Origin: Streptomyces sp. HmicA12
GTDB taxonomy: Bacteria > Actinomycetota > Actinomycetes > Streptomycetales > Streptomycetaceae
Reading direction: 5' to 3'
DNA: 64,000 bases
Assembly: GCF_000373565.1 (NCBI RefSeq)
Contig: NZ_KB891842.1
Span: forward strand, 372,001-436,000
In this document: positions 32,087 through 40,911 of the stretch, in pieces
Layout: every line of letters starts with the position of its first letter
Numbering within the stretch: position 1 is the first letter of the stretch
Notes under the pieces: generated by a model
Seen by the model: the letters and a program-made list of their open reading frames with translations, nothing else
The model's database searches: none
Told to the model about the DNA's origin: nothing
Position numbers and translations under genes: made by a program

Positions 32087-33742
32087 TCAGCGGCCGGAGC
32101 GGGCCCAGGCGCGGCGGCCGCCGATCCAGGTCTCGCGCACCCGGACGCCGGTCAGCTCGTCGGCCGGCACGGTCAGCGGGTCGGTGTCCAGGACGCAGAA
32201 GTCGGCGAGCATGCCGGGCGCGAGGGCGCCGACCGCGTGCTCACGGTGCAGCGCGGCCGCCGCCGCACCGGTGTGGGCGTGCAGCCCCGCCTCGACCGGC
32301 AGGCGCAGGGACTCGTCGCCGAGGACCGTGCCGAGGACGGTGCGCCGGGTCGCCGCGGCGGCGACGGCCTCCAGCGGGGCGGGCGGGGCGACCGGCGCGT
32401 CCGAGGAGAAGACGACGGGGACGCCGGCCCCGGGACAGTGGCCGGCCGGGTTGTAGCGGTGCCCCATCTCGCCGATCGCGGTCAGGGTGCCGTCTCCGGT
32501 GCGCAGGTGGTGCTGCGGCTGCATGACGGGGACGACGCCGAGCTCGCCCATGCGGTCGATCTGCTCGTCGGTCGGCAGACCGGAGTGCTCGATGCGGTGG
32601 CGCATGTCGTCGCGCGGCCGGTCGGCCTGCGCCTTCTCGATCGCGTCGAGGACCATGCCGATGGCGTACGGGGACTGTGCATGCGTCGCCGTCTGCAGAC
32701 CGGCGGCGTGGGCCTTGCGGACGATCTCGGCGTACTCCTCGACCGAGTGGTACAGCTGGCCGTGGTGGCAGCAGTCGGCGGCGTAGCCCTCCGGGAAGTA
32801 GGCGGTCCAGCCGCCGAGGGTGCCGTCGGCGTAGAACTTCACACCCTGGATGCGGAACTGATCGTCGCCGAAGCCGCGCACGGCGCCGAGTTCGAGGGCG
32901 GTGTCGAGCAGGGCCGAGGTCAGGTAGGCGCTGACGCGCATGCGCAGCGAACCGTCGGCGTGGGCCCGCAGGTACGTCTCCATCTCGCGGCGCGAGACCT
33001 GGGCGTCGCCGATCGTGGTGACACCGGCGGCGAGGAACACCTCCTGGGCGCGCAGCAGGTGGTCGGCCATGATGTCGTCGGGCTCGGAGAGGTGGAAGTT
33101 CGGGCCGTGATTGCCGATCTTCACCCCGGCCGGTCCGGTGAGCAGGTCGCAGGCCGCGTCCCACAGCTGCCCGTCGGGCTCCCCGTCCGCGAAGTGGCCG
33201 ATGCTGCCGCCCTCGGGCGACGGCGTGGCGGCGGTGATGCCGCAGGTGCGCAGGGTGTGGGAGTTGACGACGCCGCCGTGTCCGGAGGCGTTCATGACGT
33301 AGACCTCGCGGTCCTCGGCGACGCGGTCCAGGTCGTGGCAGGTGGGGTGGCGTCCCTCGGCCAAGCGCCGGTGCTCGTACCCGAAGCCGCGGATCGGGAC
33401 GCCGCCGGGCAGGTCGCGGGCCGCCTCGCGGAGCACCTCGACCAGCGTGTCGATGTCCGGGACGCGCTCGGGGCGCAGGTCGACCCAGGCGAGGGCCTGG
33501 CCGTACATCACCGGGTGGCAGTGCGCGTCGATGAAGCCGGGGTGCACCAGGCCGCCGTCCAGGACGAGTTCCTCGTCGACGCGGCCGCCGAGCGCGGCGC
33601 GGGCCTCCTCAGCGGTGCCGACGTGCACGACGCGCTCGCCGCGCACGGCCAGGGCCTCGGCGCGGACGGTGGTGCCGGGGACGGCGACGGCCGCTCCGGT
33701 GACGAGCAGCGTGCGGTCGGGGGATGCGGAGGGACGGGACAT
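32087..33742 (-). CDS. YtcJ-like metal-dependent amidohydrolase
   Basis: This 551-aa member of the amidohydrolase superfamily shows the metal-site 'FIDAHCHPVMYG', then 'YADGTLGGWTAYFPEGY', 'TATHAQSPYAIGMVLDAIE', 'HRIEHSGLPTDEQIDRM' and 'VVFSSDAPVAPPAPLEAV', which supply the later metal-binding His and Asp. The 'LAPGMLADFCVLDTDPLTV' ending is typical of YtcJ/LAF3 proteins. These hydrolyse amide or related bonds of unknown natural substrates. ATG 33742 is chosen by homology. Its promoter region holds a 9-bp inverted repeat, and the Lrp-type regulator is the next gene upstream on the same strand. Confidence 0.9.
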   Translation of the reverse strand: MSRPSASPDRTLLVTGAAVAVPGTTVRAEALAVRGERVVHVGTAEEARAALGGRVDEELVLDGGLVHPGFIDAHCHPVMYGQALAWVDLRPERVPDIDTLVEVLREAARDLPGGVPIRGFGYEHRRLAEGRHPTCHDLDRVAEDREVYVMNASGHGGVVNSHTLRTCGITAATPSPEGGSIGHFADGEPDGQLWDAACDLLTGPAGVKIGNHGPNFHLSEPDDIMADHLLRAQEVFLAAGVTTIGDAQVSRREMETYLRAHADGSLRMRVSAYLTSALLDTALELGAVRGFGDDQFRIQGVKFYADGTLGGWTAYFPEGYAADCCHHGQLYHSVEEYAEIVRKAHAAGLQTATHAQSPYAIGMVLDAIEKAQADRPRDDMRHRIEHSGLPTDEQIDRMGELGVVPVMQPQHHLRTGDGTLTAIGEMGHRYNPAGHCPGAGVPVVFSSDAPVAPPAPLEAVAAAATRRTVLGTVLGDESLRLPVEAGLHAHTGAAAAALHREHAVGALAPGMLADFCVLDTDPLTVPADELTGVRVRETWIGGRRAWARSGR

Positions 33743-33808
33743 GGCAGGCCTGCTTTCGACCGGGAGGTACGGGGGTGCGCCGACAGACGATTCGACTCGC
33801 TGAACCAT

Positions 33809-33874
33809 AGAGAGCGAACGACTGGTTGACCAGAGGTTCCAGTGAAGAATGTTTGTAAAGTTGAATCGCTCTCT
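33809..33874. promoter_or_regulatory. Widely spaced 9-bp inverted repeat before the amidohydrolase gene
   Basis: AGAGAGCGA (33809-33817) and TCGCTCTCT (33866-33874) are perfect inverted copies, 57 bp centre to centre, around an AT-rich core. They lie between the Lrp/AsnC gene and the amidohydrolase. Lrp-type proteins wrap DNA over such distances, so this may be their target (inference). Confidence 0.5.
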
Positions 33875-33911
33875 TGGTTACGGATCGACTGTCCGCCGCC
33901 CGGTCGCCCGC

Positions 33912-34811
33912 TCAGGCGGTGCGTGGCCCCATGTCGTACCGCTCCTTGATGAGCTCCAGGTGGAGCCAGCTGTCCACCGCGCGCACCTCGGTGAGCCCGC
34001 GCATCTCCTCGAGCGTGTCCCGCACGGCGGCGAACGACTCCGCCGTGATCGTGCCGACCAGCTCCGCGCGGCCCAGGCACGTCGACAGGAACGTCACACG
34101 CGCCAGCCCGGCCACCCGCTCCGCGACGTCCGCCGCCGGGCCCGCGACCCGCAGGCTGAATCCGCACAGATAGCCCATGCCCTGCACCTCCGGCCGCACC
34201 AGCGCGACCACCTGGGCCACGCCGCCCTCCAGGAGCCGCAGGGTGCGCGAGCGGGTCGCGCCCGCCGACAGGCCGATCCGCGCCGCCAGTTCGGCGAACG
34301 GCAGCCGTCCGTCCTCCTCCAGCTCGGCGAGGATGCGTTCGTCCACGTCGTCCTGCAGCGCGACGGTCGGCTTCTCGGCCGGCAGGTACGGATCCTTCAC
34401 GTGCCGCGTCGCGACCAGCGGGTCGACCGTGCGCACCCCCTTCATCGCCCGGATCCGCTCGATGGTCCGCTCCAGCTCCTCGAACCCCGCCGTGCGCAGC
34501 TCCGTCATGATCGACCGCCGCCCGCTGGTCAGCGTCACGAACGGGGCCTGCGGGAGCTCGGCGATCGCGCGCGCCACATCCCCCGAGGGGCCTTCGGTGT
34601 CGATCGCCAGATGTGCGGACGCGGTCAGCCGGCGCACCGCCGGATGCGCGATGGCCACGACGCGCACGGCGCCCGACTCCTGCAGTCGCTGCACCCGCAT
34701 CCGGGTCGCGGGGCGGGAGAGGCCCACCCGCTGGGCCAGCGTCTCGTAGGTCAGCCGCCCGTCGGTCTGCAGTTCGCGCGCGATCGCCAGGTCGGTCTCG
34801 TCGAGATCCAC
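33912..34811 (-). CDS. Double-domain Lrp/AsnC-family regulator
   Basis: This 299-aa protein contains two Lrp/AsnC units in tandem. Unit 1 opens 'MDLDETDLAIARELQTDGRLTYETLAQRVGLSRPATRMRVQRL', a classic AsnC HTH; unit 2 begins near residue 153 with 'DDVDERILAELEEDGRLPFAELAARIGLSAGATRSRTLRL'. Each is followed by a ligand-binding RAM-like half. Single-chain duplicates replace the usual dimer. It is divergent from the 2-hydroxyacid dehydrogenase/aldolase pair and upstream of the amidohydrolase, and probably regulates both. Confidence 0.9.
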   Translation of the reverse strand: MDLDETDLAIARELQTDGRLTYETLAQRVGLSRPATRMRVQRLQESGAVRVVAIAHPAVRRLTASAHLAIDTEGPSGDVARAIAELPQAPFVTLTSGRRSIMTELRTAGFEELERTIERIRAMKGVRTVDPLVATRHVKDPYLPAEKPTVALQDDVDERILAELEEDGRLPFAELAARIGLSAGATRSRTLRLLEGGVAQVVALVRPEVQGMGYLCGFSLRVAGPAADVAERVAGLARVTFLSTCLGRAELVGTITAESFAAVRDTLEEMRGLTEVRAVDSWLHLELIKERYDMGPRTA

Positions 34812-34986
34812 GGATCGGTCCCCTCGGTGGTGTTCGGTTCGCCCGGTCGTGGGTGTGGCCGGGGTCTCGGGTCATTGTCGGGCAGTGCGCCGACCGCTCC
34901 GGCGGCGGCACGGCCGACGCGGTCGGCTCCGCCACGAGCGAGCGTCGCATCCGGGCTGGACAAGTTGTGCAGTCGAAACGTAGGTT

Positions 34987-35000
34987 CAAGGCTCATCTTG
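34987..35000. promoter_or_regulatory. Small dyad before the 2-hydroxyacid dehydrogenase gene
   Basis: CAAG-N6-CTTG (34987-35000) lies in the AT-rich stretch about 27 bp before GTG 35027, in the 215-bp divergent region facing the Lrp-type gene. It is a candidate operator. The rest of this gap shows nothing clear. Confidence 0.3.
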
Positions 35001-35026
35001 CGACCGAATCATTCTTGGAGGGTAGC

Positions 35027-36034
35027 GTGACGCGCCCCGTAGCCGTGATCACCGAGACGGAAGAACTCGACCCCCGGCCCGGCCTGGAGCTGCTGTCCGA
35101 GGCCGGCTTCGACGCGCGGTTCGTCGGCAGCCGCGACCCGGAGGCCATCGCCGCCGCCGCACACGACGCGGACGCGTTGATCGTCGGGTACGCCCGCGTC
35201 GACGCGGCCCTCCTCGACCGGCTGCCGAAGGTGCGCATGCTCGCCACCATGTCCGCCGGTCACGACATGATCGACACCGCCGAGGCGGCCCGCCGCGGCC
35301 TGTGGGTCGCCAACCTGCCGAACTCGGCCACCGAGGACGTCGCCGTGCACGCCCTCGCCCAGGCGCTCGCGCTCGTCCGGCGCCTCCCGCAGGCCGACGC
35401 CGTGGTCCGCGGCGGCGGATGGAACACCGACTTCACCGAAGTGCCCCGCAGGGCGAGCGAGTTGACCCTCGGCCTGGTCGGCTTCGGGCGCATCGCCCGC
35501 ACCCTCGCCCGGATCGCCGCCCCGGTCTTCGGCCGCGTCGTCGCGTACGACCCGCACGCCACCGACTGGCCCGAGGGGGTCGAACGGGCCGACCTGGACA
35601 CGCTGATCGCCGAGGCGGACGTACTCTCCCTGCACACCCCGTCCACCCCGCGGACCAGGGGCATGGTGAACGGCCCGCTGCTGGCCCGCATGCGTCCCGG
35701 CTCCCTCCTCGTGAACGTCTCCCGCGGTGATCTCGTCGACCCCGACGCCGTGCTCGACGCCCTCGACAGCGGCCGTCTCGCCGGCGCCGCACTCGACGTG
35801 TTCCCGACCGAACCGCCCGCCGCCGACGACCGGTTGCGCAGCCACCCGCGCCTGCTGCTCTCCCCGCACAGCGCCTTCCTCAGCGACGCCTCGCTGCGTG
35901 CCTACGTCACCGAACCCGCCCGGAACGTCATCGCCTGGTGGACCACCGGACGCCCGCACACCCCGGTCGTCGTCCCGGCCCCTGAAGCCATGCCCGCACC
36001 CAGCACCACCAGCCCGCAAGGAGCCCTCGCGTGA
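35027..36034 (+). CDS. D-isomer-specific 2-hydroxyacid dehydrogenase
   Basis: This 335-aa NAD-dependent enzyme interconverts 2-keto and D-2-hydroxy acids. The cofactor loop is 'LTLGLVGFGRIARTLARIAAPVFGRVVAYDP', followed by the 'LHTPSTPRTRGMVNGPLLARMRPGSLLVNVSRGDLVD' region with the catalytic Arg. 'AALDVFPTEPP' and 'LLLSPHSAFLSD' supply the Glu and His of the active site. GTG 35027 follows GGAGGG. Its stop overlaps the GTG of the aldolase-like gene, so both act in one pathway. Confidence 0.92.
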   Translation: MTRPVAVITETEELDPRPGLELLSEAGFDARFVGSRDPEAIAAAAHDADALIVGYARVDAALLDRLPKVRMLATMSAGHDMIDTAEAARRGLWVANLPNSATEDVAVHALAQALALVRRLPQADAVVRGGGWNTDFTEVPRRASELTLGLVGFGRIARTLARIAAPVFGRVVAYDPHATDWPEGVERADLDTLIAEADVLSLHTPSTPRTRGMVNGPLLARMRPGSLLVNVSRGDLVDPDAVLDALDSGRLAGAALDVFPTEPPAADDRLRSHPRLLLSPHSAFLSDASLRAYVTEPARNVIAWWTTGRPHTPVVVPAPEAMPAPSTTSPQGALA

Positions 36035-36822
36035 CCGACACCCTCACCACCCCCGTCACCGCGGACGCCGCAGCCGCCGAGGAACTGCGCCTGCGCCGTG
36101 AACTCGCCGCCGTCTACCGGCTGGTGGCGCACTTCCGCATGACCGACCTGATCTTCACGCACATCTCGCAGCGGCTCCCCGGACCCGACAACCACTTCCT
36201 CATCAACCCCTACGGCCTGCTCTTCGAGGAGATCACCGCCTCGAACCTGGTCAAGATCGACCTCAAGGGCAACCCCGTCGAGCCGACGCCGCACCCGGTC
36301 AACCCGGCCGGATTCGTGATCCACAGCGCGATCCACAAGGCCCGCACCGACGCGCACTGCGTGCTGCACACCCACACCAGGGCGGGCTGCGCCGTCGCCG
36401 CGCAGCAGGGCGGCCTGCTGCCGGTCAACCAGATGTCGATGGAGTTCCACCACCGCGTCGGCTACCACGACTACGAGGGCGTCGCCCTCAACCTCGACGA
36501 GCAGGAGCGCCTCGTCGAGGACCTCGGCGGCCACCCCGCGCTCATCCTGCGCAACCACGGCCTGCTGACCGTCGGCGACAGCGCCAAGCAGGCGTTCCTG
36601 CGCATGTACTACCTGGAGAAGGCCTGCGAGATCCAGGTCACCGCCCAGGCCGGCGGCGCTGCGCTGATCCTCCCCTCGGACCAGGTCGCCGAGTACACGG
36701 CACAGCAGCTCACCGGCGAGGGCGAGGCGACCTCCGACTTCGAGGACCTCGACGCCTACGACCTGGCGTGGGGCGCGCTGCTCCGGCTCGTCGAGCGGAT
36801 CGCGCCCGACTATAAGGACTGA
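36031..36822 (+). CDS. Class II aldolase/adducin-family protein
   Basis: This 263-aa zinc-dependent protein is of the fuculose-1-phosphate aldolase/adducin fold. 'HFRMTDLIFTHISQRLPGPDNHFLINPYGLLFEEITASNL' is the N-terminal landmark, 'VLHTHTRAGCAVAAQQGGL' gives two zinc-binding His residues and 'ALILRNHGLLTVGDSAKQAFLRMYYLEKAC' the third. The family cleaves sugar phosphates or related hydroxy-acid substrates. It starts at GTG 36031, overlapping the dehydrogenase stop (GTGA). With that gene and the Lrp-type regulator it forms a small catabolic unit of unknown substrate. Confidence 0.9.
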   Translation: MTDTLTTPVTADAAAAEELRLRRELAAVYRLVAHFRMTDLIFTHISQRLPGPDNHFLINPYGLLFEEITASNLVKIDLKGNPVEPTPHPVNPAGFVIHSAIHKARTDAHCVLHTHTRAGCAVAAQQGGLLPVNQMSMEFHHRVGYHDYEGVALNLDEQERLVEDLGGHPALILRNHGLLTVGDSAKQAFLRMYYLEKACEIQVTAQAGGAALILPSDQVAEYTAQQLTGEGEATSDFEDLDAYDLAWGALLRLVERIAPDYKD

Positions 36823-36903
36823 TCCTTCCGGCGGAACGGGTGGCGCGATGGCGTAAGGCCGACGTGTCGTCAAGTCGCCACCCATGGAAGCAGGTTGAGG
36901 GAC

Positions 36904-36918
36904 TCCTCGCTGCGAGGA
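36904..36918. promoter_or_regulatory. Hairpin upstream of the subtilase gene
   Basis: TCCTCG (36904-36909) pairs with CGAGGA (36913-36918) across three bases, midway in the gap between the aldolase and subtilase genes. It could be a weak terminator for the former or a leader structure for the latter. Confidence 0.3.
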
Positions 36919-36982
36919 TCGGGAGCGTCGCTGCTCAGCGGCCTCGCCGCGGTCCTCTCTGCGATCCCCGGGGGTTTCTTCC

Positions 36983-39900
36983 GTGCATGCCAGATCCATC
37001 GCCGCCGCCGCTCTGGTGGCGGCACTGATACCTGTCACCGCCGCGCGGGCGGCGGACTCGCCCGGGCCGGGCGCCGTGTCCCGCCCCGCCGACTCCACCA
37101 CGTACACGGTGCCGCTGCCCACGGGCGACACCGTGACGGTCGAACGCTCGGGCGACACAATCCGCTCGGCCACCGTCACCCCCGCGCCGGGCCGCGGTGA
37201 CATCGCCTTCACCACCGGCTCCGTCGGCTCCGGCGACGTCAGCGTCGTACCGGCGGACGCCGAACCGCTGCTCGCCACCGGACGGATCGACCCCCGGCTC
37301 TTCGACGTCGAGGCGCTCCTTGACGCCGGATACGGCACCCGGGGCTCGACGGCGAAGGAGACCGTGGGGCTGATCCTGCAGCACGGCAAGGGGAGTTCGG
37401 CCGCGAAGAAGGCGCGGGCGGCGGCCGGCGACGAGGCCCGCCCGGGGCACGCGCTCGCCCGCCTCGGCCTGACCGCGCTCGCCCCGCACGGCCGTGCGGA
37501 CGCCGCCGCCACCTGGCGGCACCTCACCGCCGACGACGGCCGCTCGCTCACCGGCGGCGCCCGGAAGCTGTGGCTCGACGGCGAGATGCACATCGCCCTG
37601 GACAAGAGCGTCCCGCAGATCAACGCCCCGCAGGCGTGGAGCGACGGGTACACCGGCAAGGGCGTCACGGTCGCCGTCCTCGACAGCGGCTACGACTCCG
37701 ACCATCCGGACCTCGCGGGCCGGGTCACGACCTCGGCGAACTTCCTCGGCGGCGACAGCGCCGAGGACGACAACGGCCACGGCACGCACGTCGCCTCCAC
37801 CATCGCCGGGATCGACGGCACGTACCGCGGCGTGGCGCCCGACGCGTCCCTCGCCGTCGGCAAGGTCTGCGACAGCACGGGCTCCTGCCCCACCTCCGCG
37901 GTCCTCGCCGGCATCGAGTGGGCCGCCGACACCGTGCACGCCAAGGTCGTGAACATGAGCCTGGGCGGCCCCGCCGACGAGACCGACCCCGCGATCGCCG
38001 CGATCAACGATCTGTCGGCGAGCACCGGCACGCTCTTCGTCGTCGCGGCCGGCAACGACGGCGAGTACGGCACCGGCACGGTCGGCGCGCCCGCCATCGC
38101 GAACTCCGCGCTCGCCGTGGGCGCCGTCGACGGCGACGACGAACTCGCGGCGTTCTCCAGCCGAGGGCCGCGCCCGAGCGACAACGCGGTGAAGCCCGAC
38201 ATCACGGCGCCCGGCGTCGGCATCGTCGCGGCCAAGCTGGGCGGCGGCCACACCGCCAAGTCCGGTACGTCGATGGCGACTCCGCACGTCGCCGGATCCG
38301 CCGCGCTGGTCGCCCAGGCGCACCCCGACTGGAGCGGCGAGCGGATCAAGACCGCGCTGATGAACAGCGCCGCGCCGAACGCGAAGCGCTCGGCGTACCA
38401 GCAGGGCACCGGCCGGGTGGACGCGGGCCGCGCGGTCGAGCAGACCCTCCTCGCCTCGCCCGCGAACCTGACGACCACGGCCGATTGGTCCGCCGGCGCC
38501 GGAAAGAACACCGAGCACACCGTCACCTTCACCAACACCGGTGACACGGCCACCACCCTCGAACTGGCCCTGGACAAGCCGCTGTCGCCCACCGCCCAGC
38601 CGGGCAACCCCGAGCAGTTCTCCGTCGACCGCGACCAGGTCACCGTCCCCGCGCACGGCACCGCGACCGCCACGGTCACCACCCGCGCCGCCCTGCTGCC
38701 GCACGGCCCCTGGTCCGCCGTCCTCACCGCCTCCCACGACGGAAAGCCCGTCACCCGCACGATCCTCGGCGTCGACAGCCCCCTGCCCACGCACCGGGTC
38801 ACGGTCACCGCCGAGCAGCGCGACGGCAGCCCGGCCACCGGCACCGCGCTGCTGGTCAACCGCTGGACGGGCGACCGCTATCCGGTCCGCGTCACCGGCG
38901 GCACCGGCACGGTGTCCGTGCCCGAGGCCCAGTACTGGCTCGGCATGACCATCACCAGCGGGTCCGGTACCGAGCGCACCACCACGATGGCCGTCACGTC
39001 CGTCACCCCCGTCGACGACGCCACGGTCGACCTCGACGCGCGGACCGCGGCCCCGGTCGGCGCCGACGTCCACGACGCCGCGGCCCGGGCCACGGCGGTC
39101 CAGGCCGCCCTCTCCCTGCCGGCCGGCACCGGCACATACACGATGAGCGTCGTCACCAATGGAGCGAGCGCGGGCACCTCGCTGTACGCGACGCCGTTCG
39201 ACGACGCGGACGCGAAGTACCGCACGTTCGCCGTGTTCGCGGCGGAGGGCGCCTCGTCGGCGGCCCCGAGCCCGTTCTTCTACCACGTGGCCCGCACCTG
39301 GAGCGGCGGCGTGCCGGCCGACCCCGCCTTCTCGGTCCGCCGCCGCGACCTGACCGACGTACGGCTCGGCCTCGACGCACAGGGCACCCCGGCCGCGGGC
39401 ACCGTCGGAGCCGCCCCGGACGACGACACGCTGCTGCCGCTCTTCATCGACCAGCCGGTCCGCTTCCCCTCGACCGTGCGGGACTACCGCACCCCGGGTG
39501 AGTGGCTCGACCGCGCCAACATCGCCGGGCGCCAGACCCTCGCCACCTCGACCCAGGAGATCGGCCCGCACAAGGTGCACAGCCTCCACTTCGGGGCCGC
39601 GGTCGTCGGTCCCTCGCTGCCCGCCGCGCCGTTGCGCCGGGTCGGCGACACCCTGTTGTGGACCGCGCTGCCGTGGTTCGTCGACGGCGACGGAACCCGC
39701 GGCGGCACCGACTCGGGCGCGACCGGCACCCTCACCCTGGCCAAGGACGGCCAGAAGGTGAACGAGTGGAACGCCGTCGGCGCCGGGAAGACCGTCCCCG
39801 TCCCGGCCGGGTCCGGCCGGTACACACTCGGCGCGGACCTCACCCGCGACCAGTCCTACGCGGCGCTCTCCACCCGCGTACAGGCGCAGTGGTCCTTCGA

Positions 39901-40273
39901 CTCCACCACGGACGACGGCGCGGGAACCGTGCTGCCGCTGATGACCGCCCGCCTCACCCCGCACGGCCTGGACGCCTCCGGCGGCGCCGCACGCGGCGCC
40001 ACGACCCGCGTGGACGTCGCCGTCCAGCGCGCGCCGGGCGCCGCCACGGCCACCGTCGACCCCGCGCAGCTCCAGGTCAGCTGGGACGACGGCGCCACCT
40101 GGCACCCCGTCAAACTCACCGCGGCCCGGCACGGGAAGGCCCCGCACGCCGACCTGACGGCCCCCGGCGACGCCTCGTACGCGACGCTGCGGGTGACGGC
40201 CTCGGCGAGCGACGGCAGCGCGGTGACGCAGACGGTGACCCGGGCGTTCCGGGTCAACGCCGGACGCCGCTAG
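36983..40273 (+). CDS. Secreted S8-family serine peptidase (subtilase)
   Basis: This 1096-aa secreted protease starts at GTG 36983 with a signal peptide ending near 'AARAADS'. After a propeptide (about 25-210) comes the subtilisin domain, with catalytic Asp234 ('VAVLDSGYDSDHPDLAG'), His266 ('DNGHGTHVASTIAG') and Ser430 ('SGTSMATPHVAGSAAL'); the oxyanion Asn is in 'VVAAGNDGEYG'. About 600 residues of repeated beta-rich, Thr/Ala-rich sequence follow, probably Ig-like or adhesion modules. It is likely released to digest extracellular protein. The gene is monocistronic, ended by a 21-bp perfect hairpin. Confidence 0.93.
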   Translation: MHARSIAAAALVAALIPVTAARAADSPGPGAVSRPADSTTYTVPLPTGDTVTVERSGDTIRSATVTPAPGRGDIAFTTGSVGSGDVSVVPADAEPLLATGRIDPRLFDVEALLDAGYGTRGSTAKETVGLILQHGKGSSAAKKARAAAGDEARPGHALARLGLTALAPHGRADAAATWRHLTADDGRSLTGGARKLWLDGEMHIALDKSVPQINAPQAWSDGYTGKGVTVAVLDSGYDSDHPDLAGRVTTSANFLGGDSAEDDNGHGTHVASTIAGIDGTYRGVAPDASLAVGKVCDSTGSCPTSAVLAGIEWAADTVHAKVVNMSLGGPADETDPAIAAINDLSASTGTLFVVAAGNDGEYGTGTVGAPAIANSALAVGAVDGDDELAAFSSRGPRPSDNAVKPDITAPGVGIVAAKLGGGHTAKSGTSMATPHVAGSAALVAQAHPDWSGERIKTALMNSAAPNAKRSAYQQGTGRVDAGRAVEQTLLASPANLTTTADWSAGAGKNTEHTVTFTNTGDTATTLELALDKPLSPTAQPGNPEQFSVDRDQVTVPAHGTATATVTTRAALLPHGPWSAVLTASHDGKPVTRTILGVDSPLPTHRVTVTAEQRDGSPATGTALLVNRWTGDRYPVRVTGGTGTVSVPEAQYWLGMTITSGSGTERTTTMAVTSVTPVDDATVDLDARTAAPVGADVHDAAARATAVQAALSLPAGTGTYTMSVVTNGASAGTSLYATPFDDADAKYRTFAVFAAEGASSAAPSPFFYHVARTWSGGVPADPAFSVRRRDLTDVRLGLDAQGTPAAGTVGAAPDDDTLLPLFIDQPVRFPSTVRDYRTPGEWLDRANIAGRQTLATSTQEIGPHKVHSLHFGAAVVGPSLPAAPLRRVGDTLLWTALPWFVDGDGTRGGTDSGATGTLTLAKDGQKVNEWNAVGAGKTVPVPAGSGRYTLGADLTRDQSYAALSTRVQAQWSFDSTTDDGAGTVLPLMTARLTPHGLDASGGAARGATTRVDVAVQRAPGAATATVDPAQLQVSWDDGATWHPVKLTAARHGKAPHADLTAPGDASYATLRVTASASDGSAVTQTVTRAFRVNAGRR

Positions 40274-40283
40274 GGACATGTGC

Positions 40284-40328
40284 ACGGGTGCCCCGGAACC
40301 GGTCGAGGACCGGTTCCGGGGCACCCGT
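40284..40328. terminator. Very strong hairpin after the subtilase
   Basis: Perfect 21-bp arms (40284-40304 and 40308-40328) with a GAG loop lie 10 bases after the subtilase stop and abut the stop codon of the convergent membrane-protein gene, so it can serve both. Confidence 0.9.
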
Positions 40329-40825
40329 CACTCGTGATGCGGGCGCCACCGTCTGGACTCCACCACCGCGCTGCGGGTCGCCAGGGCGAGGGCGAGGGTG
40401 AGCAGGACGGCCGTAATGAGGGCCAGGGTCGAGTCGGGCAGGACGCCGGTGCTGGGCGGGGTGGTCAGCGGCAGGGTGATCCAGACGCCGCCGAGGATGC
40501 CGAGGACGGTGGCGAGGCACAGCGGCGCGAAGAGGGTCCACACGGCCACCGCCGGGTAGATGCGCCGGCTGCCGCTGAGGACGGTGACGGGTGCGACGGC
40601 CCGGGTGAACCGGGTGATCCCGGCGAGGTTGTTGAGACCGGCCGCGAGGGCGACGAGCAGCACGCCGAAGGTGCCGAGGGCCGGGACCCGGCGGAGCCGG
40701 TCGGCGGTCTGCTGGACGCCGCTGAGCGAACTCCGGCCGATCGGTACGACGGTGACGGGCGGGCCCACGGTCACCGGGTGATACGAGTCCTCGTCCAGGC
40801 TGCTGTCCCGCGCGCCCGCGTACAC
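40328..40825 (-). CDS. Small membrane protein of unknown function
   Basis: This is a 165-aa protein if begun at GTG 40825, which has GGGAG 9 nt upstream; an earlier in-frame GTG at 40855 would give 175 aa. After a polar N-terminus it has about four hydrophobic segments ('LGTFGVLLVALAAGLNNLAGI', 'IYPAVAVWTLFAPLCLATVLGI', 'LGGVWITLPLT', 'LALITAVLLTLALALATRSA'). The short C-terminus is basic. I do not recognise a family. Its stop overlaps the right arm of the hairpin after the subtilase. Confidence 0.65.
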   Translation of the reverse strand: MYAGARDSSLDEDSYHPVTVGPPVTVVPIGRSSLSGVQQTADRLRRVPALGTFGVLLVALAAGLNNLAGITRFTRAVAPVTVLSGSRRIYPAVAVWTLFAPLCLATVLGILGGVWITLPLTTPPSTGVLPDSTLALITAVLLTLALALATRSAVVESRRWRPHHE

Positions 40826-40911
40826 CGACCGGCTGCCGCTCCCGCAAGATCCCACCTACGCTCGTGGCAACTCCGGAGAACCCGTGTGAGTGAAGCCGCG
40901 CGTCGCACTGA

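Noticed and set aside
36935..40324. A 1,129-codon open frame on the minus strand opposite the subtilase
   Set aside because: It is an Arg/Gly/Val-rich shadow produced by GC-rich third positions of the real gene; it has no recognisable domain and no start signals.
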